A stretch of DNA of 64,000 nt, taken from the NCBI GenBank assembly GCA_024760905.1, contig CM045729.1, positions 1,773,501-1,837,500 of the forward strand, read 5' to 3'. Within the stretch, counting starts at the first letter, position 1. The number at the start of each line of letters is the position of its first letter. The position numbers and the translations under genes were made by a program. The notes beneath the pieces were generated by a model. It was given only the letters and a program-made list of their open reading frames with translations. It did no database searches and had not been told where the DNA came from. Shown in pieces: positions 32,442 to 43,004 of this stretch. Origin of the DNA: Plotosus lineatus (Eukaryota > Chordata > Actinopteri > Siluriformes > Plotosidae).

Positions 32442-35102
32442 ACGGACTACTGTTCGTCGAAGACGTCGAAGAAGGAGAGGCAGGAGGCGTATCCGTTGCC
32501 AGAGAGAGAAGAGGAAAAGCATGAGTCTAGGACTGAAAGTAGGGACTTTGAATGTTGGAACTATGGCAGGAAAAGGTAGAGAGCTGGCTGACATGATGCA
32601 GAGGAGGAAGGTGGACATACTGTGTGTCCAGGAGACCAGGTGGAAAGGTCGCAAGGCTAGAAGCATAGGAGCAGGGTTTAAGCTGTTTTATCATGGTGTG
32701 GATGGGAAGAGAAATGGAGTCGGAGTCATCTTGAAGGAGGAGTTTGTCAGGAATGTTCTACAAGTGAAAAGAGTGTCAGACAGAGTGATGAGTCTCAAGT
32801 TAGAAATTGAAGGTGTGATGTTCAATGTTGTTAGTGCTTATGCCCCACAGACAGGATGTGAGCGAGAAGAGAAGGAGAGATTCTGGAGTGAGTTAGATGA
32901 AGTGATGCAGAGTACCCCCAGAGGTGAAAGAGTGGTCATTGGTGCAGACTTCAATGGACATGTTAGTGCAGGCAACAGAGGAGACGAGGAAGTGATGGGT
33001 AGGTTTGGTATCCAGGACAGGAACGCAGAAGGACAGATGTTGGTAGATTTTCCAAAAAGGATGGAAATGGTTGTGGTGAATACTTTCTTCCAGAAGAGAG
33101 AGGAGCATAGGGTGACTTATAAAAGTGGAGGTAGGAGCACACAGGTAGACTACATCTTGTGCTGGCGATGTAATTTAAAGGAAGTCAGTGACTGCAAAGT
33201 AGTAGCGGGTGAGAGTGTTGCCAAACAGCATAGGATGGTGGTGTGCAGGATGATGCTGATGGTGAGGAAGGTGAAGAAGGCAAAGGCAGAGCAGAAGACA
33301 AAGTGGTTGAAGCTGAAAAAGGAAGAGTGTCGGGTTGTCTTCAAGGAGGAGTTGAAACAGGCTTTGGGTGGTCAGGAAGTGCTTCCAGATGATTGGACAA
33401 CTACAGCTAATGTGATCAGGGAGACAGGTAGGGGAATACTTGGTGTGTCATCTGGAAGGAATGTAGACAAGGAGACTTGGTGGTGGAATGAGGAAGTGCA
33501 GGAGTGTGTACAAAGGAAGAGATTAGCTAAGAATAAGTGGGACATTGAGAAAACCGAAGAGAGTAAACAGGAGTACAGGGAGACACAGTGTAAGGCAAAG
33601 GTAGCGGTGTCAAAGGCCAAACAGAGGGCGTATGATGACTTGTATGCTCGGTTGGAAAGTAAAGAGGGAGAAAATGATTTATACAGGTTGGCACAGCAGA
33701 GAAATAGAGATGGGAAGGACGTGCAGCAAGTTAGAGTGATAAAGGACAGAGAGGGAGATGGTATTGACTGATGACAGAAGTGTGCTGGGAAGATGGAAAG
33801 AGTACTTTGAAGAGCTGATAAATGAGGAAAATGAGAGAGAAAAAAGAGCAGAAGAGGTAACTGTTGAGGACCAGGAAGTAGCAAAGATTAGTAAAGGTGA
33901 AGTGACGAGGGCATTGAAGAGGATGAAGAATGGAAAGGCAGTTGGTCCTGATGACATACCGGTGGAGGTATCGAAGTGTCTAGGAGAGGTAGCAGTAGAT
34001 TTTCTCACAAGAACATTCAACAAGGTCTTGGAGAGTGGGAGGATGCCAGAGGAATGGAGAAGTGTGCTGGTGCCCATTTTTAAGAACAAGGGAGACGTGC
34101 ACAGTTGTGGCAACTACAGAGGGATAAAGGTGATGAGCCATACGATGAAGTTATGGGAAAGAATAGTGGAAGCTAGACTAAGGGCAGAGGTCAGCATTTG
34201 TGAACAACAGTTTGGTTTCATGCCAAGAAAGAGCACCACAGATGCAGTGTTTGCCTTGAGGCTGTTAATGGAGAAGTACAGAGAAGGCCAGAGGGAGCTG
34301 CATTGTGCCTTTGTGGATCTGGAGAAAGCATATGACAGGGTGCCGAGAGAAGAACTGTGGTATTGCATGAGGAAGTCTGGAGTGGCAGAGAAGTATGTTC
34401 GAGTGGTGCAGGACATATATGAGAGATGTAAGACAGTGGTGAGGTGTGCTGTCGGTGTGACAGAAGAGTTCAAGGTGGAGGTGGGACTGCATCAAGGGTC
34501 AGCTCTGAGCCCCTTCTTGTTTGCTATGGTGATGGACAGGCTGACAGACGAGGTTAGACAAGATTTCCCATAGACTATGATGACATTGTGATCTGTAGTG
34601 GAGGAAAATCTAGAGAGGTGGAGGTATGCCCTGGAAAGGAGGGGAATGAAGATTAGCCTCAGTAAGACAGAATACATGTGCATGAATGACAAGGACCCAA
34701 CACAAACGGTGAGGTTACAGGGAGCAGAGATAAGAAAGGTGGAGGATTTTAAGTACTTGGGCTCAACAATCCAGAGCAATGGAGAGTGTGGAAAAGAGGT
34801 GAAGAAGCGCGTGCAGGCAGGTTGGAATGGTTGGAGAAAAGTGTCCGGTGTGATGTGTGATAGGAGAGTATCGGCAAGAATGAAAGGAAAAGTGTACAAG
34901 ACGGTGTTGAGGCCAACGATGTTGTATGGTTTAGAAACAGTGGCCCTGGGGAAAAGACAGGAGGCAGAGCTGGAGGTAGCAGAGATGAAAATGTTGAGGT
35001 TCTCTTTGGGAGTCACGACGAAAAAGATGCAGAGGATAGGGTGAGATGGAGACAGATGATTCGCTGTGGCGACCCCTGAAGGGAAAAGCCGAAAGGAAAA
35101 GA

Positions 35103-35105
<3 letters not shown>
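32442..35105 (+). mobile_element. BovB-like RTE copy F (chimeric 5' end)
   Basis: A 479-codon frame (32332-33771) reads from Rex3 leader into the RTE APE domain: [42 protein letters not shown] second frame (33758-34573) holds the RT fingers and palm to the [16 protein letters not shown] motif. The active-site FADD is lost in a small deletion near 34575-34600, the frame is shifted near 33755, and about 230 bp of the C-terminal region is deleted near 35015. The normal RTE tail ends at 35105. Inactive. Confidence 0.9.
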
Positions 35106-35106
<1 letters not shown>

Positions 35107-35145
<39 letters not shown>

Positions 35146-35162
35146 ATATATATATATATATC
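35107..35162. repeat. (GT)n(TA)n microsatellite
   Basis: (GT)n at about 35110-35141 and (TA)n to 35160, directly downstream of the RTE tail. Confidence 0.8.
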
Positions 35163-35655
35163 TCTAAACAGAGAGGAGAAAATTGTATTTGCATTCTGAT
35201 GCATTGCATCACCATTTGCATTCTGGTGAACGAATACTTTCACCAAGATAAAATTGTTAAGTGTTTCTAAGCTTTCAGTGTTTCATTTTACACATTTCAC
35301 GTTAGTTTAATCAAATAAGTATTATTATTATTATTAAAAAGTAATTAGCGCACGAAAAAATTAACTTGGCTCACAGACCGGAATAATTTACGATCAGGCA
35401 ATTATTTTGGACACCATATCAGGGTCCTTGGATGCAAAAAACAACATTCGTAAATAGTGTTGCGTTTTTTAATCATAATAATTTAAAAAGTGAATAGTAT
35501 TGCTTGCATTTATATTGTAAAATAACGATAAGCATTGTGACGGTGTTATTACAAAATCATGTATGTTTAGGATAATGTGAACGACGCATGACGTTGAAGA
35601 AATAGTAGACTACGCGCTCTGCATATATTATGCATACCGCCGTGGTCAGTAGGCT
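35163..35655. other. no gene; AT-rich flank
   Basis: No ORF, element end or RNA gene recognised. A short ATT run occurs at 35319-35334. Confidence 0.45.
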
Positions 35656-35690
35656 CTGACTTCCGGTTAGGGCAAAAATGATGGTAAGCA
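35656..35690 (+). promoter_or_regulatory. candidate promoter/first exon with donor
   Basis: ACTTCCGGTT (35659-35668), an ETS core, is followed 10 nt later by ATG ATG and a good donor ATG|GTAAGC at 35683/35684. A housekeeping-gene first exon of this kind is plausible, but no downstream exon is identified and the sequence may belong to the repeat that follows. Speculative. Confidence 0.25.
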
Positions 35691-35755
35691 GACACACATC
35701 AATATGGAAAACGATGCGATAAATCTAATAATTCGGATGTTTTGGATCCCTGGAG

Positions 35756-35903
35756 ACATGAATATAATCTAAACATTTGCAGCATGCCCAGGAAAGTTTG
35801 GGAGATACATCGACACATAATATGAGGTACACGCCTTAATAATATTCCCCATACCAAACATGTGGACTGCAATGCCCACCTATCTTGTCTTAGTACAGTA
35901 TAG
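35756..35903. repeat. repeat segment, inverted copy at 42604-42750
   Basis: Shares long blocks with the reverse complement of 42604-42750 (for example AAACATTTGCAGCATGCCC and TACATCGACACATAAT). It is probably the terminal/subterminal region of the P-like element and continues at 38093 once the 35896-38090 insertion is removed. Confidence 0.65.
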
Positions 35904-36143
35904 AGGTTTTTGCAGTCACGTGACCGCCGAGCAGCTGCCACCATCTTGGAATGAAAACAAAGGTGTACAGTCGAAATTAACCGTTCCAGAGCCCTTTTTG
36001 TATTGTAAGTAGGGGTCGCGTTTTACATGTTAAACGCCTAATTCGTTCCAAGGCTCCAGTCTTTTGACTCAATAAACCCCATAAACCTTTTAAAAATGAT
36101 AAAAGTACACCAAATTTGTATGAAATATGTGTTCAAAGTAAAA

Positions 36144-36280
36144 GAAAATTATTTATTCAACTATTTAAACATTTTATTAACATATTAAACCATTTTATTA
36201 AGATGTTTAATTATTAAATATGTTAATAAAATGGTTTAATATGTTAATAAAATGTTTAAATGGTTGAATAAATAATTTTC
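36144..36280. repeat. 58-bp-arm AT-rich palindrome
   Basis: Arms 36144-36201 and 36223-36280 are inverted repeats with one mismatch and a 21-nt spacer. It could fold as a hairpin or cruciform. A pyrimidine-rich CT tract follows (36291-36375). Confidence 0.85.
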
Positions 36281-36639
36281 TTTTCCTTTTCCTTTTTTTA
36301 CCTCTCGCTCCCTTTTTCTCTCTCTCTCTATCTCTATCTCTCTTTTCTCTCTCTCTATCTCTCTATCGCTCTCTCGCACGCGCTGCGGGCCACGGCCACA
36401 AGACGTGAATTCAAAGCGCATTCCCTGCTTGACAAACTCAACTTTAATTTGATTCCTTGAGGGATCGGAGTTCCAGATGAGCTTAAATGCACCCACATTT
36501 ATTAAACATTTACTGAATTAAACAACTTAAAAAACTAAAAAGTGAAGTTTCCTTCTGTCTCTATCTGGGAGGCTGGCGGGGCGGGATGTTGAGAGACAGC
36601 CAATGAGAGAGCAACTTCCACGTCGTGTGAAATTTTGAT

Positions 36640-36773
36640 TGGCACGTTTGAATTTTGAATTTGTTTTCGTAAGAGGGGGCTAATTCGTATCTCGAGGACG
36701 GAAACTCAGGAAAATGTTTTTCGTAACCCGGAGATTTCGTACACAGGGGTCTTCGTAAGTTGGGGGCCAACTG
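36640..36773 (-). mobile_element. one end of a second Tigger-like element
   Basis: On the minus strand it starts CAGTTGGCCCCCAACTTACG next to TA (36774-36775), close in style to the Tigger ends elsewhere but a different subfamily. The other end was not found with confidence. It may extend left to about 36000. Confidence 0.5.
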
Positions 36774-36972
36774 TACTTACTGTGGAGGTGCCTGTTTTTA
36801 GCGTGGTAGATTATAAATTATATAAATGATATTATATTATATAAATATGAATGTCGACAGCCGTAATACAATTTCAGTGCTTTCCGAGCTCCCAGGTAAT
36901 TATGATAATGATCATAAACTACAGTATATTAAAAAACTACGATTATCAGGGCTAACAAATGACCCATAAGTT

Positions 36973-37269
36973 TTGCCCGATGGTTTGTTTGTTAACTGCA
37001 TGGATGAAGCAACGGACAGGATACCTGGTTTAACATACCCAGATATCTATAATTATTTGATTAGTCGCATATCGGTGTACACTCACGAAAAACTGAAAAG
37101 TTTCAACGGGCTTAGAGCGTATGAGTATTTTTTTATCTGGATGGGTTTCCGCACTTCGCGAGCATATTACAGGCATGTGATTTTTCTGTCTATAGACGGA
37201 ATTCCGGGGTTTTTTTTCGAGGGGCAAAAAAAAAAAAATCCATCTTTTTTCCGTAAAAAAATGCATTAA
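36973..37269 (+). CDS. unidentified ORF, possible element-encoded domain
   Basis: 97 codons. The middle (GLTYPDIYNYLISRISVYTH, then FNGLRAYEYFFIW) recalls the N-terminal part of SWIM/YqaJ-type proteins encoded by mobile elements in fish and cnidarians, where a short PDIYNYL...AYKSLEAYN stretch recurs. The frame ends in a low-complexity Lys/Phe region and has no start context. Probably a decayed exon of the surrounding TIR element. The function is not known. Confidence 0.35.
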   Translation: MPDGLFVNCMDEATDRIPGLTYPDIYNYLISRISVYTHEKLKSFNGLRAYEYFFIWMGFRTSRAYYRHVIFLSIDGIPGFFFEGQKKKNPSFFRKKMH

Positions 37270-37739
37270 ATAAATCTCATTTCGTTTTATTCTGAATCTG
37301 ACTTTTTAACAAGCTCCCAGTAGCATGTAACGGGGACTGTGATTGGCTGACTATGCTGATGTCATGCATTTTGACCCATCAATGCTTCCGTAGTACCCAC
37401 ACTTTTCATTAAGGGCCGGCGGAAGCGCTGGCTACTATTAGCCTTGCGCCGGTTATATTTTATAATAGTAAATAGTAATATTTAATAATATAATAATAAT
37501 CTTTAATAAAAACATTTTCACGGCTTTGTTAAGCTATGTACTTGACCACACGATCACTTGTTTTGATAATTTCTCAATCGGTTCACTTCTGATATCCCAT
37601 GATGCACTATGCTACCTCATTCAAAAGCGCGGCACTTTTTATATCCGTGCCGCCATGTGCCTGTGCTCCCGTGGAGATTTAGATCGTGATGGGTCGTACA
37701 AACCCGGGTAAAATATAGTCCAAACTGATGTGAGCAAGG

Positions 37740-37901
37740 ATGGCGCCGAAGCGAAGTAGATCTAAACAACCAACATTAAATACGCTGTGGAAGCGACTCA
37801 AAACCGATGATTCCACTGTTTCGGAAACATCCGTATCTCATGAAATAAGTAAAAAAGTTTTATGTCATGTTCGAACACAAATTATTTCTTCATTGCACTG
37901 A
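37740..37901 (+). CDS. small basic ORF with PIP-box-like motif
   Basis: 53 codons beginning MAPKRSRSKQPTLNTLWKRL, close to the right TIR and pointing towards it. QPTLNTLW fits the PCNA-interacting pattern QxxLxx(aromatic/aliphatic) (aromatic), followed by basic residues. The region after codon 36 looks non-coding, so only a first exon may be real. Unidentified. Confidence 0.3.
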   Translation: MAPKRSRSKQPTLNTLWKRLKTDDSTVSETSVSHEISKKVLCHVRTQIISSLH

Positions 37902-38092
37902 GCGATAATAGTGAAAACTAGCCTAATCAGCAACACAGTTAACTACTATTTTGTGCTTGTTTAATAAATAAATGAAGTATTAAACCCTTAGCATGTGCTA
38001 CTGTGTTTGGGACCAGAGTGAATGGTTTGTTTTCATCCCAAAATGGCGGGATGACGTATGCATGACGTCAGCCACAACACCTCTATAGTGTA

Positions 38093-41000
38093 GCAGGGAT
38101 TTCAATTGATATATTCAACAAATTACAAGGAATTTTTTGGACACTTTTTGTAACAAAACGGCACTACACATTTATAACCACAAACACTTACAGTGAAGCT
38201 ACACATGTAATATTATATCATGTAAATGAGCAGCAGCAACATGATACTTTTTTACTGATGACAGATACAGTATACACAATAACAGACCAGTTCCATACAT
38301 TCTTGTTATGTTAACATTTAACTTGTTTAAGATATAGGTACAAGTTCACCTGGGATATTGATGCACAATGGCCAAACATCTGTACAGTACATGCACATGC
38401 CATCTCAGTACCAGTTTAGGGGAGAACACAACTGGGCTCCTTACAAGAATTAAGATATCTTCTACCTGCAAGAAATCTTTGTGACTGCACGCACTACCCA
38501 TCCAGCAATATATTCTAAGAGTCCCAAAACAAATCCACTCAGCCCAGGTCTGGTAACACTGTATGTGTGATCACAGAGCACTGAATCAAAAGAGACTGCA
38601 GGCACAACCATATCAGCCCCAGTATCAACAACATTCAATAAGGATGCTGTGTCCTGTGATACACAATTTAATATTATATACAATTTACAATATACAATCT
38701 ACAATTTAATAGAACCAGTGATAGATACACCAGCATGACTAAGCAGGGATCTGAAAGCACTGGAGAACTGCAAAGCTGATGGATTGTTATTCCACCCACC
38801 ACGTTGTCACACAGCAGAGAAAAAAGTTCCAAATGATCCTGAAATAACTTGTATGTCAATAAATATCTCTGTACAGGGTTCTGACCCATTAACAATTCCT
38901 TCGACAATTTGAGGATACTCTCAATGTTACACATGAAACCAATAACACCCAGCTTTCTCTTACCAAAACACACCTTTCTACCAGACATATCCGTCATACT
39001 CAGTAACACTGACTCTGCATTAAAAACCTCTCAGTGTAAGCAAGATCTTCTGGCCTTCGTGGACTTTTATAATCTTTTGCAGAAAGCAAACGACTGTTGA
39101 TAAAATCAAACATATGATCAATAACATACAAAATTTGCTGTCCCCTCACAGTCATCAAAATCATCACAGCCTATTTGATGTCCATACAGTACCTTAAAGC
39201 AGCAGCTACTGAAGAACTCATTCTCTGTGCCACTAACCTCACATTCATTGTCTGCTTTTGGAAGTGAATATGTTTAATTGTAAGTTTGTTTGCAGCACGT
39301 AAACCTTCAGAAGCTTGAAGTTCCTGCAAAAATTTAGCTGTACCAACAGACGTTTTAATTTCATTTAAAGAATGAAGTGCACCTCTGACATTTTTAATCA
39401 GGTGACAAGCGTCAAAGAACACATGAATGTTACGAGAACTGTCAGATGGGTGTGGAAAACTACTATTGATATTATCATGTACAATCGAACAGCCTAAAAG
39501 AGTTGCCATTTTTTGATTTGTAGTATGAGCATCCATAACAAGAGCCAAAATATGTCCATTACAATCATACAGTGCACAAATAACAGATAATAACAATTGA
39601 CACTGGATTTCTGCTGATAAACTATTGGTTAAAAAATATGCAACAGGCACTTTCCACCGTCCCTGGAGGCCAACAGCCATAACAACAAGTGCCTCAGTAG
39701 CCTCTCTTGCACCACCTTCCAGTGACCCTGCATCAAGGTCAACAAAGCCAACCAGCTCTTGATGCTTTGGATCCCAGTCGAGATGCTATCTCAGAGACAT
39801 TCCATCAGGCATGATGCTGCAGTAGCTGTGGTTTCTTGAATCAGCTGCTGCCTTTGACTGAAGCAGGTTTAGCACCTGCTGGGAAATTCCAGGCTTCACT
39901 GATATGCTACTCACCCATCTAGAATGCAACATAACAACTAAATGTGAATTGTATTATCCAACAAGAGGTCTAGGACCAGGTTCCTCATCTGGGCAAGCTG
40001 ATGCGGGATTGACTATGAAATAAAAGACTATAATTATTTAGCGTGAGATACACTGAAAAAACAGACATTTGAAGTACCACAAAAAACACAAAATCATCGC
40101 ACAAAAACTCTGAGAGTTCATAAGGAATATTTTAATATATGTTACATAAACATCTGTATTTTTTTTCATGAAATTCAATTACGATGACAGGTGGCACCAC
40201 CATATGAACTTATTTTATCGAGGGGCCCAATGTAACTTCACACTCATAATGTAAAAACATTTCCTGAGGTAATTTTTACGAAGATGGAAATGCTAATGTC
40301 AACAGATGGACACCGCCGACCCTCATCCATATGATGCTATAAATTGTGTATGCATTTTAATTATAACCATTAACACAAAATGTTGCTGTACAGATACATA
40401 GAGTTTGGTTTTACAAATCTACACCGGAGACCAATTTTGTATCCAGAACAGCGATTCAAGAAGTAACTTCCTCATGAACCTTGTTGAAAGGCACTTCCAG
40501 TGATATCTGGCTGGCGACATACTGACACTCACAGTATTTCTCTGAAAGCAACAACATTAACTAATAATATTAAAAAAGTCAAAGTAAACGTGGTGTATCT
40601 ATTTCAAACAGTACGTGAATGAATTCAAAACCAAACATCAACTACCAAACTGTAAATTTACGTACAATAAGGCTGCACATGTACACTTACAGATACGAAA
40701 AACATACCGTCGAATAGTTGTAGGGTGTGGCAGATGAAGTTTCTCTCACAGAAACTGATAAGCCTTTGAGCTGTAAAAATGTAAAGTTGTAAACATTGGA
40801 AAGTTCTTAAAGGCAGTAGCTTTTATCTTTTAAAATTCTCTTATGCCTATCACTTGTTAGGGAAATAAACATACCTTTGTAAGTCTCCAGCATCTGGAAA
40901 TGATCATCAGACAGCTTCTTCTGGTCTGCCAGCTCATATAAGATCTTGCCAATTCAGACCTTGGCACGCTTCTCTCAATGCTTTGTATTGTGGAGATCAG

Positions 41001-41170
41001 TCTATATCTCCTCTAGCTTCTTACGCTTGAGGGTATCAGGCTGGCAGGCGTAATTGTGCTCTGAAGTTACTACTTCCACACAAGCACCAACGTCTGCTGG
41101 GGGCGATGGCTTTTCCATGGATTTTGAGAATGAAGCACGCATTCTATAACTCGCTGAGGTATGGACGTCA
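38093..41170 (-). pseudogene. P-element/THAP9-like transposase remnant
   Basis: Minus strand. Near 41110-40860 a coiled-coil-like stretch (KRKKLEEI...LYELADQKKLSDDHFQMLETYK) follows where the THAP finger would be. At 39920-39170 comes the catalytic RNase H-like region: MPDGMSLR, LVGFVDLDAG, ALVVMAVGLQGRWKVPVAYF, ALVMDAHTTNQKMATLLGCS and FFDACHLIKNVRGAL. At 39009-38674 comes GVIGFMCNIESILKLSKELL...YLLTYKLFQDHLELF, and at 38683-38462 the C-terminal EYIAGWVVRAV. This order is that of P-element/THAP9 transposases. Stops and frameshifts are numerous, and possible introns remain. Catalytically dead. Confidence 0.82.
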
Positions 41171-41184
41171 AATAGGTTGTGATG

Positions 41185-41732
41185 TCAAATAGGCTGTGAT
41201 GATTTTGATGACTGTGAGGGGACAGCAAATTTTGTATCTGTTATTGATCATATGTTTGATATTTTCAACAGTCGTTTGCCTTGTGCAAAAGGTTGTAAAA
41301 ATCCACTAAGGTCATAAAATCTTGCTTACACGGAGAGGTTTTTAATGCAAAGTCCGTGTTACTGAGTATGACGGATATGTCTGGTAGGAAGGTGTGTTTT
41401 GGTAAGAGAAAGATGGGTGTCATTGGTTTCATGTGTAACATTGAGAGTATCCTCAAATTGTCGAAGGAATTGTTAATGGGTCAGAACCCTGTACAGAGCC
41501 ATTTATTGACATACACGTTATCTCGGGGTCATTTGGAACTTTTTTCTCTGCTGTGGAACAATGTGGTGGGTGGAATAACAATCCACCAGCTTTGCAGTTC
41601 TCCAGTGCTTTCAGATCCCTGCTTAGTCATGCTGGTGTATCTATCACTGGTTCTATTAAAGCAAATTGTGTAGCACAGGACACAACATCCTGACTGAATG
41701 TTGTTGATACTGGGGCTGATAGCAGGTAGGAG
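41185..41732 (+). pseudogene. inverted partial copy of the P-like transposase
   Basis: Reverse-complement match to about 38600-39185, including the same frame (GVIGFMCNIESILKLSKELL at about 41419). It lies head-to-head with the main copy and breaks off at an RTE segment. Confidence 0.85.
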
Positions 41733-42545
41733 AACACAGGTAGACTACATCTTGTGTACGCGATGTAATTTGAAGGAAGTCAGTGACTGCAAAGTAGTAG
41801 TGAGTGGGAGTGTTGCCAAACAGCATAGGATGGTGGTGTGCAGGATGACGCTGATGGTGAGGAAGGTGAAAACGCAAAGGCAGAAACGACAAAGTGGTGG
41901 AAGCTGAGAAAGGAAGAGTGTCGTGTTGTCTTCAAGGAGGAGTTGAAACAGGCTTTGGGTAGTCAGGAAGTGCTTCCAGATGACTGGACAACCACAGCCA
42001 ATGTGATCAGAGAAACAGGTAGGAGAGTACTTGGTGTGTTCTCTGGAAGGAAAGTAGACAAGGAGACTTGGTGGTGGAATGAGGAAGTGCAGGAGTGTGT
42101 ACAAAAGAAGAGGTTAGCTAAGAAGAAGTGGGACATTGAGAGGACCGAAGAGAGTAAACAGGAGTACAGGGAGACACAGCGTAAGGCAAAGGTAGCGGTG
42201 TCAAAGGCCAAACAGAGGGCGTATGATGATTTGTATGCTCGGTTGGAAAGTAATGAGGAAATGAGGAAAATGAGAGAGAAAAAAAAGAGTAGAAGGGGTG
42301 ACCGTTGAGGACCAGGAAGTAGCAAAGATTAGTAAGGGTGAAGTGAGGAGGGCATTGAAGAGGATGAAGAGTGGAAAGGCAGTTGGTACTGATAACATAC
42401 CGGTGGAGGTATGGAAGTGTCTAGGGGAGGTAGCAGTAGATTTTCTGACAAGAACATTTAACAAGGTCTTAGAAAGTGAGCAGATGCCGGAGGAATGGAA
42501 GAGGAGAAGTGTGCTTGTGCCCATTTTTAAGAACAACGGAGATGT
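41733..42545 (+). mobile_element. BovB-like RTE internal piece (copy G)
   Basis: Covers the end of the APE ([21 protein letters not shown]) through the linker ([19 protein letters not shown]) to RT fingers (SGKAVGTDNIPVEVWK...FKNNGDV). An internal deletion lies near 42260. It has neither the 5' leader nor the 3' tail, so it was not placed there by ordinary target-primed insertion. Confidence 0.88.
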
Positions 42546-42552
42546 TGTGTCA

Positions 42553-42750
42553 GAGAAATTCCTTGTAATTTGTTGCATATATCAATTGAAATCCCTGCTA
42601 CACGATACTAAGATAAGAGAGGTGGGCGTGGCAGTCGACATGTTTGGCATGGGCAATATAATTAAGGTGTGTACCTCCTATTATGTGTCGATGTATCGTC
42701 CAAGCCTTCCTGGGCATGCTGCAAATGTTTAGATTCTCCCAAACTTTTGA
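42553..42750 (+). repeat. terminal part of the inverted P-like copy (uninterrupted site)
   Basis: 42553-42600 is the reverse complement of 38093-38140, and 42606-42750 of 35756-35895. The TIR element present between those blocks on the left copy is absent here, leaving TA-CACGA-TA (42599-42607). Confidence 0.75.
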
Positions 42751-43000
42751 AGATTTCAGTCGAACAGTTTTTTTCCATCCCAGAGCCACTGGCAGTCGAC
42801 TGAGCTGTGTTTTGAAATGTTTATGGAGATGAAAAAATGTGAGGCGCACGTATGACACGTCCATTCAACTCCGTACTGAGTGACACTCATCTGTAGTGGC
42901 TTATTACGCAATAATCGCGAGACTTATTGATAACTAGATTTGTTGCCAACACTTAATAATCGATTTTTATCGATTTTATCGATTTGTTGTTGCAGCACTA
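42751..43000 (-). mobile_element. hAT-like terminus
   Basis: On the minus strand the sequence begins AGTGCTGCAACAACAAATCG and continues with ATCGATAAAAATCGATTA, the end style of a common vertebrate hAT group. The partner end was not found. Confidence 0.5.
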
Positions 43001-43004
43001 ACTC

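Larger units (their letters stand above)
35896..38090. mobile_element. 2.2-kb TIR element flanked by TA
   Basis: Ends are CAGTATAGAGGT and CACTATAGAGGT (inverted), with similarity continuing about 60 bp inwards (both arms reach a GGAATGAAAACAAA/GGGATGAAAACAAA block). TA lies on each side (35894-35895 and 38091-38092). Joining the outer flanks gives the same sequence as an uninterrupted paralogue at 42599-42607. Contents: a 97-aa ORF (36973), a 53-aa ORF (37740), a palindrome and a pogo-like end. No complete transposase is visible. The TA target and short CA(G/C)T terminus suggest a Tc1/mariner-pogo relative, but the family is unidentified. Confidence 0.6.

Noticed and set aside
32332..33771. 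A novel Rex3-leader/APE fusion gene
   Set aside because: The frame is open across the junction, but the downstream RT is frameshifted and partly deleted, so I treat it as a chimeric element copy and not a gene.
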